DNA of 29,101 nt from Paulinella micropora (GCA_009731375.1 BJOX01000041.1:968213-997313), one strand, 5' to 3'; counted from the stretch's first letter, positions 1-9,834 are shown. Numbers and translations: made by a program. Notes: generated from the letters alone by a model not told the origin.

Positions 1-120
1 TCGGTGGCCCCGATCATCAGGCGAGAGACTGACACGGGGGGGTGGAGGACCTCGAACAAGGGTATTGGAGGCTTATGTCTGTTGAGGATATGCAATTAGC
101 TGCATCAGTACGCCTCAGAT
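1..120. other. Sequence preceding an (ATT)n tail, family unknown
   Basis: A unique-looking 120-bp stretch runs directly into an (ATT)n tract. The open frames across it depend on the microsatellite and are not credible genes. Because three other unrelated sequences in the window end the same way, it may be the 3' end of a retroposed element. Confidence 0.3.
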
Positions 121-121
121 A

Positions 122-179
<58 letters not shown>

Positions 180-231
180 TTTATTTTTATTTTTATTTTT
201 ATTTTTATTTTTATTTTTATTTTTATTATTA

Positions 232-266
<35 letters not shown>
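121..266. repeat. (ATT)n with embedded (ATTTTT)n microsatellite
   Basis: Pure ATT repeats surround a block of ATTTTT repeats. The tract abuts a 5'-truncated SINE copy, which suggests that the SINE inserted into or recombined with an older (ATT)n tail. Confidence 0.9.
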
Positions 267-497
267 GGGCCCTGTCGCCAGTTCGATTCCCGTCGGTGCC
301 ACCAGTATTTTCATTGAACATACCGGTCTATTTCTGGACCAGTATTTTCATTGAACATACCGGCCCGTCTGGAAGTGTTGGAACTGCCCTTGCGGGGGTG
401 TCATTAGAGCTTATCGTCAATTCTTCGTACTCCCCTCACGGGTGAGACGATGGAGGCGCATGTGCAGAAATGCATCAGCCATTGACAGAGAAGCACT
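267..497 (+). mobile_element. tRNA-derived SINE, copy 1 (5'-truncated, with internal duplication)
   Basis: This copy starts inside the tRNA-like head, just before the B-box (AGTTCGATTCC), and keeps the encoded ACCA and the body, followed by (ATT)n at about 498-520. A segment beginning CCAGTATTTTCATTG is present twice in tandem, unlike copy 3 at 3981. The lost 5' end fits ordinary retroposition truncation or recombination within ATT tracts. Confidence 0.7.
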
Positions 498-540
498 ATT
501 ATTATTATTATTATTATTAATTACTATTCCTCTTGACATG

Positions 541-770
541 CTATGGATTAAGTGATCATCACTAAAATCTAAGTGGCCATCACTAACCTCTAAGAGACCG
601 TCACTAACACCTAAGTGACCATCACTAACTTGTAAGTGACCATCACTAACTTGTAAGTGACCATCACTAACTTGTAAGTGACCATCACTAACTGCTAAGT
701 GACCATCACTACATACTATGTGCCTTTCACTATCAATTTAGTAATCATCACTGCCAAGTAAGTGACCAGG
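541..770 (+). repeat. 21-bp CACTA-containing tandem array (array 1)
   Basis: About nine degenerate units of a 21-bp repeat, core GTAAGTGACCATCACTAAC, lie immediately downstream of the stop codon of the minus-strand SET-like exon. The last unit ends CACTACATACTA, an ending shared by other arrays in the window. Confidence 0.85.
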
Positions 771-773
771 GAC

Positions 774-1370
774 TCACAGGATCGGAGTCAGTGTTGCCCA
801 CTGTAAGCGATCGAGCTTATGTCCATAGCGCTCCAGAAACCACCCGCGATAAGAACGACTGTAAGAAACTGTAAGCGGTTGTCCACAAAAAATATCCTGT
901 AACGATTGAACGTACACTTTATACGTTGATTTTGAGTTCCCAAAGACCACAAATTCGCAATTGGGAAGATCGCTGTGTTGAAGTAAGAAACCTCCACCCT
1001 TTTTCAATGCCTCATGCCCCGCTTCCAGATTTTTTTGGCACTGACTAACTATTTCATGACGCATATATTGGGGTACAACAAGCGAAACTCCACCCTCCTC
1101 GATAGCAAGGACATAGCTATACCTAAGTGTTCGTTTCTGGGAACTAGTCCAGACACCATCGTACCTGAGCAACAATGTGTTCGCGTGACATAACAGAGAT
1201 CCAAACCAGTTGGGATGTTTGGGGACAACTGCAACTCCCAATCCGGAGGCGTCGGGAATACGAACAAGAGAGAAGAATCCACAGTCCAGCAAGCGTGGCT
1301 TGCGTGCACGCGAACTAACATTCTCGCGAGCAGGGTCAGAATGTTCTTTTACCCAACGCGCACTTACCAC
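774..1370 (-). CDS. Gene A, last exon: SET-like domain
   Basis: A 198-codon minus-strand frame ends in TGA at 774-776. Residues 43-50 (GLGVAVVP), 66-75 (LLLRYDGVWT), 131-140 (QHSDLPNCEF) and 158-170 (LQDIFCGQPLTVSY) match in order the conserved blocks of SET domains: the G-x-G block, the Y-x-G block, NHS(C)xPNC, and DIxxGEELTVxY. SET proteins usually methylate lysines using S-adenosylmethionine. Here the first Asn of NHSC is Gln and the Cys is Asp, so activity is uncertain; the likely catalytic Tyr170 is kept. No post-SET cysteines follow. The exon may begin at an acceptor at 1346 (joins in phase with 1484) or at one just before 1376. A start codon at 1370 would be GTG, so an internal exon is more likely than a whole gene. 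Confidence 0.6.
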   Translation of the reverse strand: MVSARWVKEHSDPARENVSSRARKPRLLDCGFFSLVRIPDASGLGVAVVPKHPNWFGSLLCHANTLLLRYDGVWTSSQKRTLRYSYVLAIEEGGVSLVVPQYMRHEIVSQCQKNLEAGHEALKKGGGFLLQHSDLPNCEFVVFGNSKSTYKVYVQSLQDIFCGQPLTVSYSRSYRGWFLERYGHKLDRLQWATLTPIL

Positions 1371-1425
1371 CAGCTAACATACAACCAATAGTGACTCGCT
1401 ACGATTATTCTTACTAGTAAAGGTG

Positions 1426-1474
1426 GGTGGGCGGTGGTGGTGATGGGTGGGTGGGTGGGTGGGGGGGGGGGGGG
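1426..1474. repeat. GGTGGT / GGTGGG / poly-G tract
   Basis: A G-rich simple repeat lies in the presumed intron between two gene A exons. On the minus strand it is a C-rich tract. Confidence 0.85.
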
Positions 1475-1483
1475 CCAGGTCAC

Positions 1484-1592
1484 GCTTGAATTCAATGATT
1501 TCTGGAGCGTCCTTTTTTTTCCTTCCCCTTCCCAGTTCCCTTTCCAGCTCCCTTTTGTTTCGATTTCTGCTGTGCCTTACTCTTTTTCCCAC
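1484..1592 (-). CDS. Gene A, Lys/Gly-rich exon with an A8 frame break
   Basis: After the acceptor TTGACAG this exon starts in phase 1, as the upstream exon ending at 1800 requires, and encodes a Lys/Gln/Gly-rich stretch (GGKKSKAQQKSKQ...). At the run of eight A on the minus strand (1513-1520) the coding look moves to the neighbouring frame, which continues as KKDAPEIIEFK and then reaches a possible GTGACC donor at 1483. A one-base homopolymer error or a real frameshift would explain this. No domain is recognised. Confidence 0.45.
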
Positions 1593-1614
1593 CTGTCAAC
1601 AAGCACTCTTCTGC

Positions 1615-1771
1615 TGTGGTGATGGGCACTTACCATGTAGTGATGGGCACTTACTATGTGGTGATGGGCACTTACTATGTAGTGATGGGCACTTACTATG
1701 CAGTGATGGGCACTTACTATGTAGTGATGGGCACTTACTATGTAGTGATGGGCACTTACTATGTAGTGATA
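1615..1771 (-). repeat. 21-bp tandem array (array 2), intronic
   Basis: About seven units of a 21-bp repeat. Read on the minus strand each unit contains GTAAGTGCCCATCACTAC. The array sits between two gene A exons (donor GTAACT at 1799, acceptor at 1593). It is the same family as array 1 but a different subtype. Confidence 0.9.
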
Positions 1772-1799
1772 CGTAATCTTCGACCAAAAAGAAAGTTAC

Positions 1800-1947
1800 C
1801 TTGCTTTGCAATTGCTGTCTTCTCTTTCTTGCCCGGCGGCACGTACTCTTCCTCCTCATCGTCTTCCTCGTCGTCTTCCTCGTCCGACCTCTCGGGCTGT
1901 TTCCCCTCCTTGCAAGAGCTACGTTGGACTCCTACAAGCACAACTAA
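1800..1947 (-). CDS. Gene A, acidic exon
   Basis: A 148-nt exon with a strong acceptor (TTTTCTCTGCAG) and donor CAAG|GTAACT. It encodes VQRSSCKEGKQPERSDEEDD followed by an Asp/Glu run and then YVPPGKKEKTAIAKQ. It starts in phase 0, matching a GTGAGT donor after 2116, and ends in phase 1, matching the next exon. Composition suggests a disordered nuclear region; no domain is visible. Confidence 0.6.
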
Positions 1948-2115
1948 CTGCAGAGAAAAACCATAACAATAAGCGCGCAGGACTATTCTTTTTCTTGTTC
2001 CTCTTCAGTTACCTTTCTATTTCTTCTTGGGTGGTGGTGGACGCTTCCCGCTGTTCTTGCGTGCCTCTCCACTTTCTTTCTCTCCACTTTCTTCCTCATC
2101 GTTGCCTTTACTCAC

Positions 2116-2328
2116 TTTCTTCCTCTTCCTGGATTCCGGTTCAGATTCTTCGTCTTCTTCTTCGTCCGCGGCCTGCACTTGTTCTGACTGTAATTGGTCC
2201 CCTGGGTCATCTTCCTCCTCCTCCTGCTGCTTCTGTTTCTTTCGTGCTGGGGGCGTCCCTTGATCCTGGGAGGCTACAGCCGTGAGCTCCTCCTGGCGCC
2301 TTGCTTCGAATTTCGACAATACTCCTTT
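2116..2328 (-). CDS. Gene A, Glu/Lys-rich exon
   Basis: The acceptor lies after a CT-rich tract (CAACTCAAACAG) and the exon opens KGVLSKFEARRQEELTAVAS, followed by a long Glu/Asp/Lys/Arg-rich stretch that looks like a disordered nuclear linker with basic clusters (ARKKQKQQ, SRKRKK). The GTGAGT donor after 2116 keeps phase 0 with the next exon. The same frame stays open and acidic/basic to a TAG at 2017-2019, followed five bases later by AG|GTAACT. An alternative longer exon would therefore need readthrough of TAG. Confidence 0.6.
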
Positions 2329-2441
2329 CTGTTTGAGTTGAGGGAGAGAGAGAGAGGAAGAGAGACTTAGACAGAAAGGGGCAATCGTCACTACATACTA
2401 AGTGATTGGCACTAATGACATATATGGAGAGAGGGAGAGAC

Positions 2442-2626
2442 CTTTTTTGGTTTTTGACAGAGCAAGCGCATCCGCCAGAAGACAGTTGCGTTGATCATGT
2501 TGGCCGACCAGGGGCCCACTCGGTTAAAGAACAAATTATGCAACCGCGTGTAACGTCGCGTGATATCGTCAGGGGTCACTCCCTTCTTGAGAACACTCGT
2601 AGCGTGTTGGACCCACCGGCTGTAAG
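2442..2626 (-). CDS. Gene A, globular exon (HATSVLKKG)
   Basis: A 185-nt exon bounded by acceptor TACTGTGTAG and donor AAAAAAG|GTCTCT. Its two leading bases complete the codon begun by the single base left by the exon ending at 2746. It encodes YSRWVQHATSVLKKG, VTPDDITRRYTRLHN and FWRMRLLCQKPKK, with a mixed hydrophobic/charged composition typical of folded protein. I do not recognise the family. Confidence 0.6.
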
Positions 2627-2679
2627 CTACACAGTACAAAACGGAGAGAAAGAAAAGCAGCATAGTAAGTGGATGCATA

Positions 2680-2726
<47 letters not shown>

Positions 2727-2745
2727 CGCAAGAGAGAGATCATAC
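2627..2745. repeat. Intron of gene A with (AT)n and (AG)n
   Basis: The intron between two gene A exons holds an AT-rich dinucleotide tract (about 2676-2710) and an (AG)n tract (about 2711-2740). Confidence 0.7.
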
Positions 2746-2854
2746 TATCGATTTTCTTGTTGGCATACGGGAAATAGTGCAGCGCGACAAGATCACACAA
2801 CTGATTGATTATGTGCCTGTTCAAAGACGCGTCCGTGATGCCTGGCACGGCAAC
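2746..2854 (-). CDS. Gene A, exon (HIINQLCDLVALHYF)
   Basis: A 109-nt exon follows a (CT)n polypyrimidine tract ending CTGTAG. It encodes 36 codons beginning VAVPGITDASLN and ending YANKKID, and leaves one base (phase 1) before a GTATGA donor. The phase matches the next exon at 2626. Family unknown. Confidence 0.6.
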
Positions 2855-2855
2855 C

Positions 2856-2860
<5 letters not shown>

Positions 2861-2905
<45 letters not shown>

Positions 2906-3090
2906 CCATCACTAACTGTTAAGTGACCATCACTAACTGTTAACTGACCATCACTAAATGTTAAGTGACCATCACTAACTCTTAAGTGACCATCACTAAC
3001 TGTTAAGTGACCATCACTGAATTCCGAGTGACCATCACTAACTGCTAAGTGACCATCATTAACTTCGAAAATACCATCACTAGGTAGACT
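2861..3090 (+). repeat. (AG)n followed by 21-bp array (array 3)
   Basis: An (AG)n tract (2861-2906) supplies the CT-rich acceptor side of the exon at 2854. It is followed by about eight units related to GTAAGTGACCATCACTAAC in plus orientation, antisense to gene A. Confidence 0.85.
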
Positions 3091-3104
3091 CGAAATCATA
3101 CATA

Positions 3105-3322
3105 CATAACGGTACGCTAGCGACCCTACCTGCCTCGAGACGCTGCACCGGTTGTTGTAGGCTTTAGGCACACTTTAACAAGACTACTATTTTAAAGTGT
3201 TAAATTGTGCCCAAAGCCTTCCTCTCTCTCTCTTCCAAGTTAGTGATGGTCATTTGGAAGTTAGTGATGGTCACTTTGAGGTTAGATCCGTAAAGGCTAG
3301 AGTGTGCTAGCGTACCGTTATG
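3105..3322. mobile_element. Foldback element with nested inverted repeats
   Basis: A perfect 17-bp inverted repeat (CATAACGGTACGCTAGC at 3105-3121; its complement at 3306-3322) encloses a second inverted repeat of 22 bp with two mismatches (3159-3180 against 3198-3219, loop of 17). Between the inner hairpin and the right arm are two array units in reversed orientation. It lies in the intron between gene A exons at 2854 and 5090. It could be a small non-autonomous foldback/MITE-like element or an inversion scar. Confidence 0.6.
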
Positions 3323-3324
3323 TC

Positions 3325-3560
3325 CAGCGACTAACCTCAAAGTGACCATCCCTAACATTTAAGTGACCATCACTAACTTTTAAGTGACCATCACTAACAT
3401 CTAAGTGACCATCACTAACGTTTAAGTGACCATCACTGACTTCCGAGTGAGCATCACTAACATCTAAGTGACCATCACTAACTTCGAAGACACCATCACT
3501 AAACTCTAACCTCAAAGTGACCATCACTAACTTCGAAGTGACCGTCACTAACTTCAGAGA
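3325..3560 (+). repeat. 21-bp tandem array (array 4), intronic
   Basis: About ten units of the GTAAGTGACCATCACTAAC family continue on the far side of the foldback. Several have TTCGAAG or CTCAAAG spacers, so they form a local subtype. Confidence 0.85.
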
Positions 3561-3599
3561 GAGAAGAGTGAGAGTATGTGTTTGAGACACACACAGAAA

Positions 3600-3621
3600 G
3601 TTATTACTATTATTATTATTA

Positions 3622-3674
<53 letters not shown>
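3600..3674. repeat. (ATT)n microsatellite
   Basis: A plain ATT tract immediately precedes the 5' end of SINE copy 2. Confidence 0.9.
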
Positions 3675-3943
3675 GACACCGTGATAGCCCAGTGGTCAAG
3701 TTCTACCATCTGGGCCCTGTCGCCAGTTCGATTCCNNNNNNNNNNNNNNNNNNNNNNNNNNNNNNNNNNNNNNNNNNNNNNNNNNNNNNNNNNNNNNNNN
3801 NNNNNNNNNNNNNNNNNNNNNNNNNNNNNNNNNNNNNNNNNNNNNNNNNNNNNNNNNNNNNNNNNNNNNNNNNNNNNNNNNNNNNNNNNNNNNNNNNTGG
3901 AGGCGCATGTGCAGAAATGCATCAGCCATTGACAGAGAAGCAC

Positions 3944-3945
<2 letters not shown>
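3675..3945 (+). mobile_element. tRNA-derived SINE, copy 2 (middle lost in a gap)
   Basis: The complete 5' tRNA-like head through the B-box is at 3675-3735, then an N gap, then the last 48 bp of the element (3898-3945) and an (ATT)n tail to about 3975. The A-box here reads TAGCCCAGTGG, with one change from copy 3. Confidence 0.75.
3736..3897. other. Assembly gap (162 N)
   Basis: A run of N inside SINE copy 2. By comparison with copy 3 the missing sequence should be roughly the SINE body between the B-box and the 3' end. Confidence 1.
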
Positions 3946-3977
<32 letters not shown>

Positions 3978-3980
3978 ATG

Positions 3981-4205
3981 GACACCGTGATAGCTCAGTG
4001 GTCAAGTTCTACCATCTGGGCCCTGTCGCCAGTTCGATTCCCGTCGGTGCCACCAGTATTTTCATTGAACATACCGGTCCGTCTGGAAGTGTTGGAACTG
4101 CCCGTGCGGGGGTGTCATTAGAGCCTATCGTCAATTCTTCGTACTCCCCTCATGGGTGAGACGATGGAGGCGAATGTGCAGATTTGCATCAGCTGACAGA
4201 GAAGT
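3981..4205 (+). mobile_element. tRNA-derived SINE, copy 3 (full length, encoded CCA)
   Basis: The head (3981-4055) has a pol III A-box (TAGCTCAGTGG, 3991-4001) and B-box (AGTTCGATTCC, 4031-4041). Its 5' GACACCG pairs with 3' CGGTGCC except at one position, and is followed by A plus CCA, as in a mature tRNA. The body (about 150 bp) ends GAGAAGTACT and runs into an (ATT)n tail to about 4295. Three extra bases between acceptor stem and D-arm and a poorly paired T-stem argue against a working tRNA. The CCA suggests descent from a processed tRNA; mobilisation in trans by a LINE is inferred. Confidence 0.8.
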
Positions 4206-4207
4206 AC

Positions 4208-4285
<78 letters not shown>

Positions 4286-4296
4286 TATTATTATTA

Positions 4297-4527
<231 letters not shown>

Positions 4528-4717
4528 NNNNNNNNNNNNNNNNNNNNNNNNNNNNNNNNNNNNNNNNNNNNNNNNNNNNNNNNNNNNNNNNNNNNNNNNN
4601 NNNNNNNNNNNNNNNNNNNNNNNNNNNNNNNNNNNNNNNNNNNNNNNNNNNNNNNNNNNNNNNNNNNNNNNNNNNNNNNNNNNNNNNNNNNNNNNNNNNN
4701 NNNNNNNNNNNNNNNNN
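4528..4717. other. Assembly gap (190 N)
   Basis: A run of N that begins within an (ATT)n tract, probably because the repeat could not be assembled. Confidence 1.
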
Positions 4718-4933
4718 CGTCACCGAATGTGCAAGTGCATACACCAAGCGCGGTTGCTAGAGCTGCCTCGAAACCCCACCCATAACAATCTGGTGTCTGC
4801 TGGGTCCTGGGCTATCAACCAGCATATGCGGAGTTTAAGATCTTTTACGCGCGCAACGACCCTCCTCCCCAGCATCTACCACCAAAGGGTTATGAGTTGG
4901 CGTCACAGTTCAACGCCTTGAGGCCATTGGGGT

Positions 4934-4934
<1 letters not shown>
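4718..4934 (+). other. Unidentified (ATT)n-tailed sequence
   Basis: A non-repetitive stretch unlike the SINE body that ends in an (ATT)n tract (about 4935-5000) and then (AG)n (5001-5036). It may be the 3' end of another retroposed family. No credible ORF is seen. Confidence 0.35.
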
Positions 4935-4979
<45 letters not shown>

Positions 4980-5089
4980 CATTATTATTATTATTATTAT
5001 AGAGAGAGAGAGGGAGAGAGAGAGAGAGCGAGAGACCTTCGCTATGTTTCTGTCCATTTGCCTACTAAACTGGTACATTCCAGGAATAC

Positions 5090-5156
5090 CTTTATGAAGA
5101 CTAAAGATGAGACCTGCAATGTCCAGCTTAGCTGGCTGTGGATCTAACTCGTCATA
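5090..5156 (-). CDS. Gene A, short exon (DELDPQPAKLD)
   Basis: The frame reads YDELDPQPAKLD then IAGLIFSLHK, ending AAAG|GTATTCC, a donor resembling the GTATTC donor after 5792. It lies in a different frame from the adjoining exon at 5144-5385 with no convincing intron between them. A frameshift or indel near 5157-5170, beside AAATTTAAA, is the simplest reading. Confidence 0.4.
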
Positions 5157-5385
5157 CTTGATTTAAATTTACAGGCATTGATTCTTTCACAGCCTGAAAC
5201 GATGTCTTTTTCTCCTTGCCCCAGGGCCTGCACATACCCACGCAATACATGAAGCAGTAACATATGCACAGGACAGTAAGTTACTCTGTCACTAGCATTT
5301 TGCTGAACATTTTGCTCTTGGAGAAGATCCTGAGAGCTTTCGCCGTGATTGCCAGAGAAACCTCTGCACATGGCAAGCGCATGTG
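5144..5385 (-). CDS. Gene A, exon (HALAMCRGFSGNHG)
   Basis: It starts after acceptor GCATAG with two bases that complete the codon left by the exon ending at 5608. It encodes HALAMCRGFSGNHGESSQDL and CPVHMLLLHVLRGYVQALG, and reaches TAG at 5144 unless it shifts to the frame of the neighbouring short exon. The acceptor directly abuts a satellite array. Family unknown. Confidence 0.5.
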
Positions 5386-5396
5386 CTATGCAACAA

Positions 5397-5562
5397 GTGA
5401 TCATCACTAACGTCTAAGTAACCATCACTAACCTCTGAGTGATCATCACTAATCTCTAAGTGATCATCACTAACCTGTAAGTGACCATCACTAACCTCTA
5501 AGTGTCCATCACTAACTGCAAAGTGACCATCACTAACTTCAAAGTGACCATCACTACATCCT
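5397..5562 (+). repeat. 21-bp tandem array (array 5), intronic
   Basis: About eight units of the GTAAGTGACCATCACTAAC family fill most of the 222-nt intron between gene A exons ending at 5608 and starting at 5385. The array ends CACTACATCCTATG, like arrays 1 and 10. Confidence 0.85.
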
Positions 5563-5607
5563 ATGTGGCTTAGGTGATATTATCCGTAATGCTAAGAATA
5601 AACGTAC

Positions 5608-5693
5608 CCAGTCTTTGCATAGGAAAACTCTTCGTCATCTCCCTATCCGCGAAGACCTTCACGTGGGAATCCAGCAATTCCTTGAAGGACACC
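5608..5693 (-). CDS. Gene A, exon (VSFKELLDSHVKVF)
   Basis: An 86-nt exon between acceptor CACTGACAG and donor CTGG|GTACGT. It encodes VSFKELLDSHVKVFADREMT then KSFPMQRL. Its first base completes the AG left by the exon ending at 5792, and its last base leaves phase 1 for the next exon. Confidence 0.65.
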
Positions 5694-5791
5694 CTGTCAG
5701 TGAAATGGTCACATTGCAATCACACTGTATGTATGAAACTTGAACTTTGCAATCACACTTGTAACGTATGTATGAAACTTGGAACGAATAC

Positions 5792-5979
5792 CTGAGGTTC
5801 ATTTGAATCGTCAATAGGGTTGGTTTCTTTTCAGCCTCCATGTGAGCAGTGCACAGTGGCATCACTTGTTCCACATACTCGTTTCCGGGCGCGACCTCTG
5901 TGACATACACTGTGTTCTCCTCCTCCACTTCTTCCTCACCTGCAGACTCCCCTTCCTTATCGTCTGGCACTGCTACAGT
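5792..5979 (-). CDS. Gene A, acidic exon, 3' half of the exon split by the element
   Basis: The frame reads AVPDDKEGESAGEEEVEEEN then TVYVTEVAPGNEYVEQ and ends at CTCAG|GTATTC. Its 5' side is cut by the left end of the 4,950-bp element at 5980. Joining 10930 to 5977 (one GT kept) gives GEDDDD-TVAV-PDDKEGE in one frame. No splice pair at the element's edges (GTGAGG donor, TAG or CAG acceptors) gives that frame, so the gene is probably interrupted while the element is present. Confidence 0.6.
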
Positions 5980-6190
5980 GTGAGGTTTAATTCTTAGCTT
6001 GAGCTACGTTCACGCATACGTGAAACTGTCCGCGTGAACGATCATCGTTCACGATAAACGTACGTTCTCGTATGCGTTCACGGTGGCGGCTACGTTCACG
6101 TATACGTGAAACTGTCCGCGTGAACGATCATCGTTCACGATAAACGTACGTTCACGAATGCGTTCACGATGGTGTTCACGATAGTGCGAT
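5980..6190 (+). repeat. Left inverted-repeat zone of the 4,950-bp element
   Basis: Two direct copies of a roughly 88-bp unit (start 6003 and 6091), each with hairpin-forming GTGAACGAT / ATCGTTCAC and TTCACG / CGTGAA pairs. Repeated subterminal motifs of this kind are usually transposase-binding sites; that role is inferred. Confidence 0.75.
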
Positions 6191-6599
6191 AGTGTCATCA
6201 ATGTCACATGATCAACGGAATCTATCTCTCAAACGCAGAGTTTAGGGAAGCTACCCCGCTAAGGGTAAAGAATAACAGAAGAAAAGACTTTTAATAACTT
6301 TGGGTCACACAAAATGTGATGACCTTAACAGAATGGTAATACTCATTTGATTCTAGGCATTCCAGACTATGATTCGCAAATGCTCTAGAAAGTGTCCTTG
6401 TCAGTATTTTATTTAATTAAAGTTGATTGTGGAAAACGACTCAGCCTCGGTAGTAAGTTGAAATGCCAGGTTTGATACTAATCAACTAATGCATCATATT
6501 TAATAAAAAGATCAGTGGCATGTTGAACTTGGTATAACTTGATATTACAATGTAACAATCTAGAGCATGACAACGTTTCCAATTCTTGATGGTACAGAG
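6191..6599. other. Unique island in the element, no gene seen
   Basis: AT-rich sequence without a credible ORF or RNA gene. Confidence 0.5.
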
Positions 6600-7352
<753 letters not shown>

Positions 7353-7383
7353 TATTGATTACTTATTTAGTTAGCTATTATTT

Positions 7384-7411
7384 TCATTTCTTTATGTCTT
7401 TATGTCTTTAC

Positions 7412-7450
<39 letters not shown>

Positions 7451-7737
7451 TTTGTTTATTTGTTTATTTATTTTTATTTTTATTTATTTTTCTGACTTAT
7501 TTACTTACTTTCCTTCTATTAAAAAATCCTTTACTTACTTACTTACTTACTTACTTATTTATTTATTTATTTATGTATTTATTTATTTATTATTTATTTA
7601 TTTATTTATTTATTTCTTCTGTTGCTTGGGCGTTCTGGCTGGCTGATGTTGATGTATTGACGTTTTTGTTTGTTTGTTTGTTTGTTTGTTTGTTCGTTCG
7701 TTTGTTTGTTTGTTTATTGGTTTGTTTGTTAGTTTTG
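7384..7737. repeat. (TTTA)n and (TTTG)n microsatellites
   Basis: TTTA repeats (7384-7615) are followed after a short interruption by TTTG repeats (about 7660-7735). Confidence 0.95.
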
Positions 7738-8180
7738 CGGAAATTTATGTGATCCTTTGTTGTCATTCATGGAAGGAGCAACGAGAGGGAGAAGAAAGGC
7801 TTAGCCAGAAGCGACCATCATGCAAATTAGATGGTGACAGGGGATCCCGAATCATTTTCGAAAAAATTGAAAAACGAGGAAGGTTGAAGAAGAAAAAGGA
7901 CAGACACAAAGAGGAAAATGAACAACAAGAAAACACACATGACATTTTCTGGACGACCTCTGAACGAGGAGATGGAGCCACTCCCCAACTTTGCCTTGAA
8001 TCACGGTGTCGTTTACGTACGTTGACGGTATCGTTCACGTACGCGTGAGAAAATGCCAATCTTATTTGCTCGGATGGCAAGAAAAAATGGGTAAAAATCC
8101 TGATTTTGCTTTTTCTCAAGTTTTATCTTGCTGACCTGTGTCCTTTTTTTTAAAAACCCACCCGGGTTTTTTCTTTTTCT
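7738..8180. other. Unique island in the element, no gene seen
   Basis: About 440 bp of non-repetitive sequence. Near 8020-8048 it carries ACGTACGTTGACGGTATCG and GTTCACGTACGCGTGAG, resembling the element's own inverted-repeat motifs. A Lys/Glu-rich frame crosses it but has no support beyond composition. Confidence 0.4.
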
Positions 8181-8187
8181 GTTATAA

Positions 8188-8772
8188 TAATATGTGTTAT
8201 GTTATGTTATGTTATGTTATGTTCTGTTCTGTTATGTTATGTTATGTTATGTTATGTTATGTTATGTTATGTTATGTTATGTTATGTTATGTTATGTCAT
8301 GTTATGTTATGTTATGTTATGTTATGTTATGTCACAAGTTATGTTATGTTATGCTATGCTATGTTAGTTATGTCATGTCATGTTATGTTATGTTATGTTT
8401 TTTATCATTGTATGTTATCTGTATGTTATGTATGTTATGTTATGTTATGTTATGTTATGTCATCTTTTGTCATCTAATGTTATGTTATCTTATGTTATGA
8501 TATGTAATGTAATGTAATGTTATGTATGTACTGTAATGCAATGCAATGTCATGTTATGCAAGGTCATGTTATGTAATGTAATGTAACGTAATGTAATGTA
8601 ATGTAATGTTATGTTATGTTATGTTATGTTATGTTATGTTATATTGTGTTGTGTTATGTTATCTTATGTTATCTTATGTTATCTTATGTTATCTTATGTT
8701 ATCTTATGTTATCCTATGGAATCTTATGTTATCTTATGTTATCTTATGTTATCTGATGTTATGTTTATGTAA
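8188..8772. repeat. (ATGTT)n pentanucleotide array with drifting variants
   Basis: Pure ATGTT units grade into ATGTA, ATGCA and ATCTT variants along about 580 bp, showing successive local expansion of variant units. Confidence 0.95.
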
Positions 8773-8777
8773 AGTAA

Positions 8778-8910
8778 AACTAGTACTAGTACTAGTACTA
8801 GTACTAGTCACGTAGTAACTAGTATTAGTACTAGTACTACTAGTACTAGTACTACTAGTACTAGTACTAGTACTAGTAGCAGCAGCAGCAGCAGCGCAGT
8901 AGTAGTAGTG

Positions 8911-8980
<70 letters not shown>

Positions 8981-9007
8981 AATTGTAGTAGCAGCAGTAG
9001 CAGCAGT

Positions 9008-9039
<32 letters not shown>

Positions 9040-9082
9040 TGGTAGTAGTAGTAGCAGTAGTAGTAGTAGCAGTAGTAGTAGT

Positions 9083-9114
<32 letters not shown>

Positions 9115-9129
9115 TAGTAGCAGTAGTAA

Positions 9130-9169
<40 letters not shown>

Positions 9170-9221
9170 CATTATAGCAGCAGCAGCAGCATAGCAGCAG
9201 CAGTCGTCGCTGTAGAAGTGA

Positions 9222-9278
<57 letters not shown>

Positions 9279-9335
9279 CAGTAGTAGCAGTAGTAGTAGG
9301 AGTAGTAGGAGTAGTAGTAGTAGAGCTCAAACAGA
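8778..9335. repeat. (ACTAGT)n, then (AGT)n/(AGC)n microsatellite
   Basis: A self-complementary ACTAGT hexamer tract passes into AGT/AGC trinucleotides with an interruption near 8981 and another at 9178-9220. Confidence 0.95.
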
Positions 9336-9384
9336 AGTCGGAGGAGAGGACGAGTTATGGAGAAGGTGGTGGTAATCGTCTCAT

Positions 9385-9660
9385 TACTACTATTACTATT
9401 ACTATTACTATTACTATTACTATTACTATTACTATCACTATTACTAATACTAATACTAATACTAATACTAATACCATTACTATTACTATTACTATTACTA
9501 TTACCATTACTATTACCATTACTATTACTATTACTATTACTACTACTACTATTAATACTACTATTAATACTACTACTACTATTATTATATTATTATTATT
9601 ATTATTACTATTATTATTATTATTATTATTATTATCATTATTATTATTATTATTATTAGG
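9385..9660. repeat. (ATTACT)n and (ATT)n microsatellite
   Basis: A hexanucleotide tract with ACTAAT variants grades into pure ATT. Confidence 0.95.
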
Positions 9661-9830
9661 GAGTACATAGGCCATTGGTCCTTTCCATGGGCTGATTGGT
9701 ATAAAGCTCCTAGAGTAATGTTCTATGCCGTCACTTCCTTTATTCCACCGATTGGTGTGGAGACTTTCCTTATGGAATGGAGGACTGGATGCACATGGCC
9801 TTTTGGCTCAGCAATTGGCAGGAGATACAC

Positions 9831-9834
<4 letters not shown>
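9661..9834 (+). other. Unidentified (ATT)n-tailed insertion, possibly tRNA-like
   Basis: A 174-bp unique stretch ends GGAGATACACT before (ATT)n, much like the SINE 3' end GAGAAGCACT. It contains TGGCTCAGCAATTGG, similar to a pol III A-box, but I see no B-box at the right distance. It may be another short retroposon. Confidence 0.4.

Noticed and set aside
105-317. Poly-Asn, poly-Ile and poly-Tyr open frames over ATT tracts
   Set aside because: Open on both strands only because the repeat lacks stops; no flanking coding sequence.
541-3560. CRISPR-like appearance of short direct repeats
   Set aside because: Units are contiguous 21-bp tandem repeats with no unique spacers of constant length, no cas genes, and the sequence is eukaryotic.
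3981-4055. A functional tRNA gene
   Set aside because: Boxes A and B are intact, but three extra bases disrupt the 5' arm, the T-stem pairs poorly, CCA is encoded and the unit continues into a SINE body.
7674-8048. Lys/Glu-rich frame in the unique island of the element
   Set aside because: It begins in TTTG repeats, lacks splice or start support and shows no recognisable domain.
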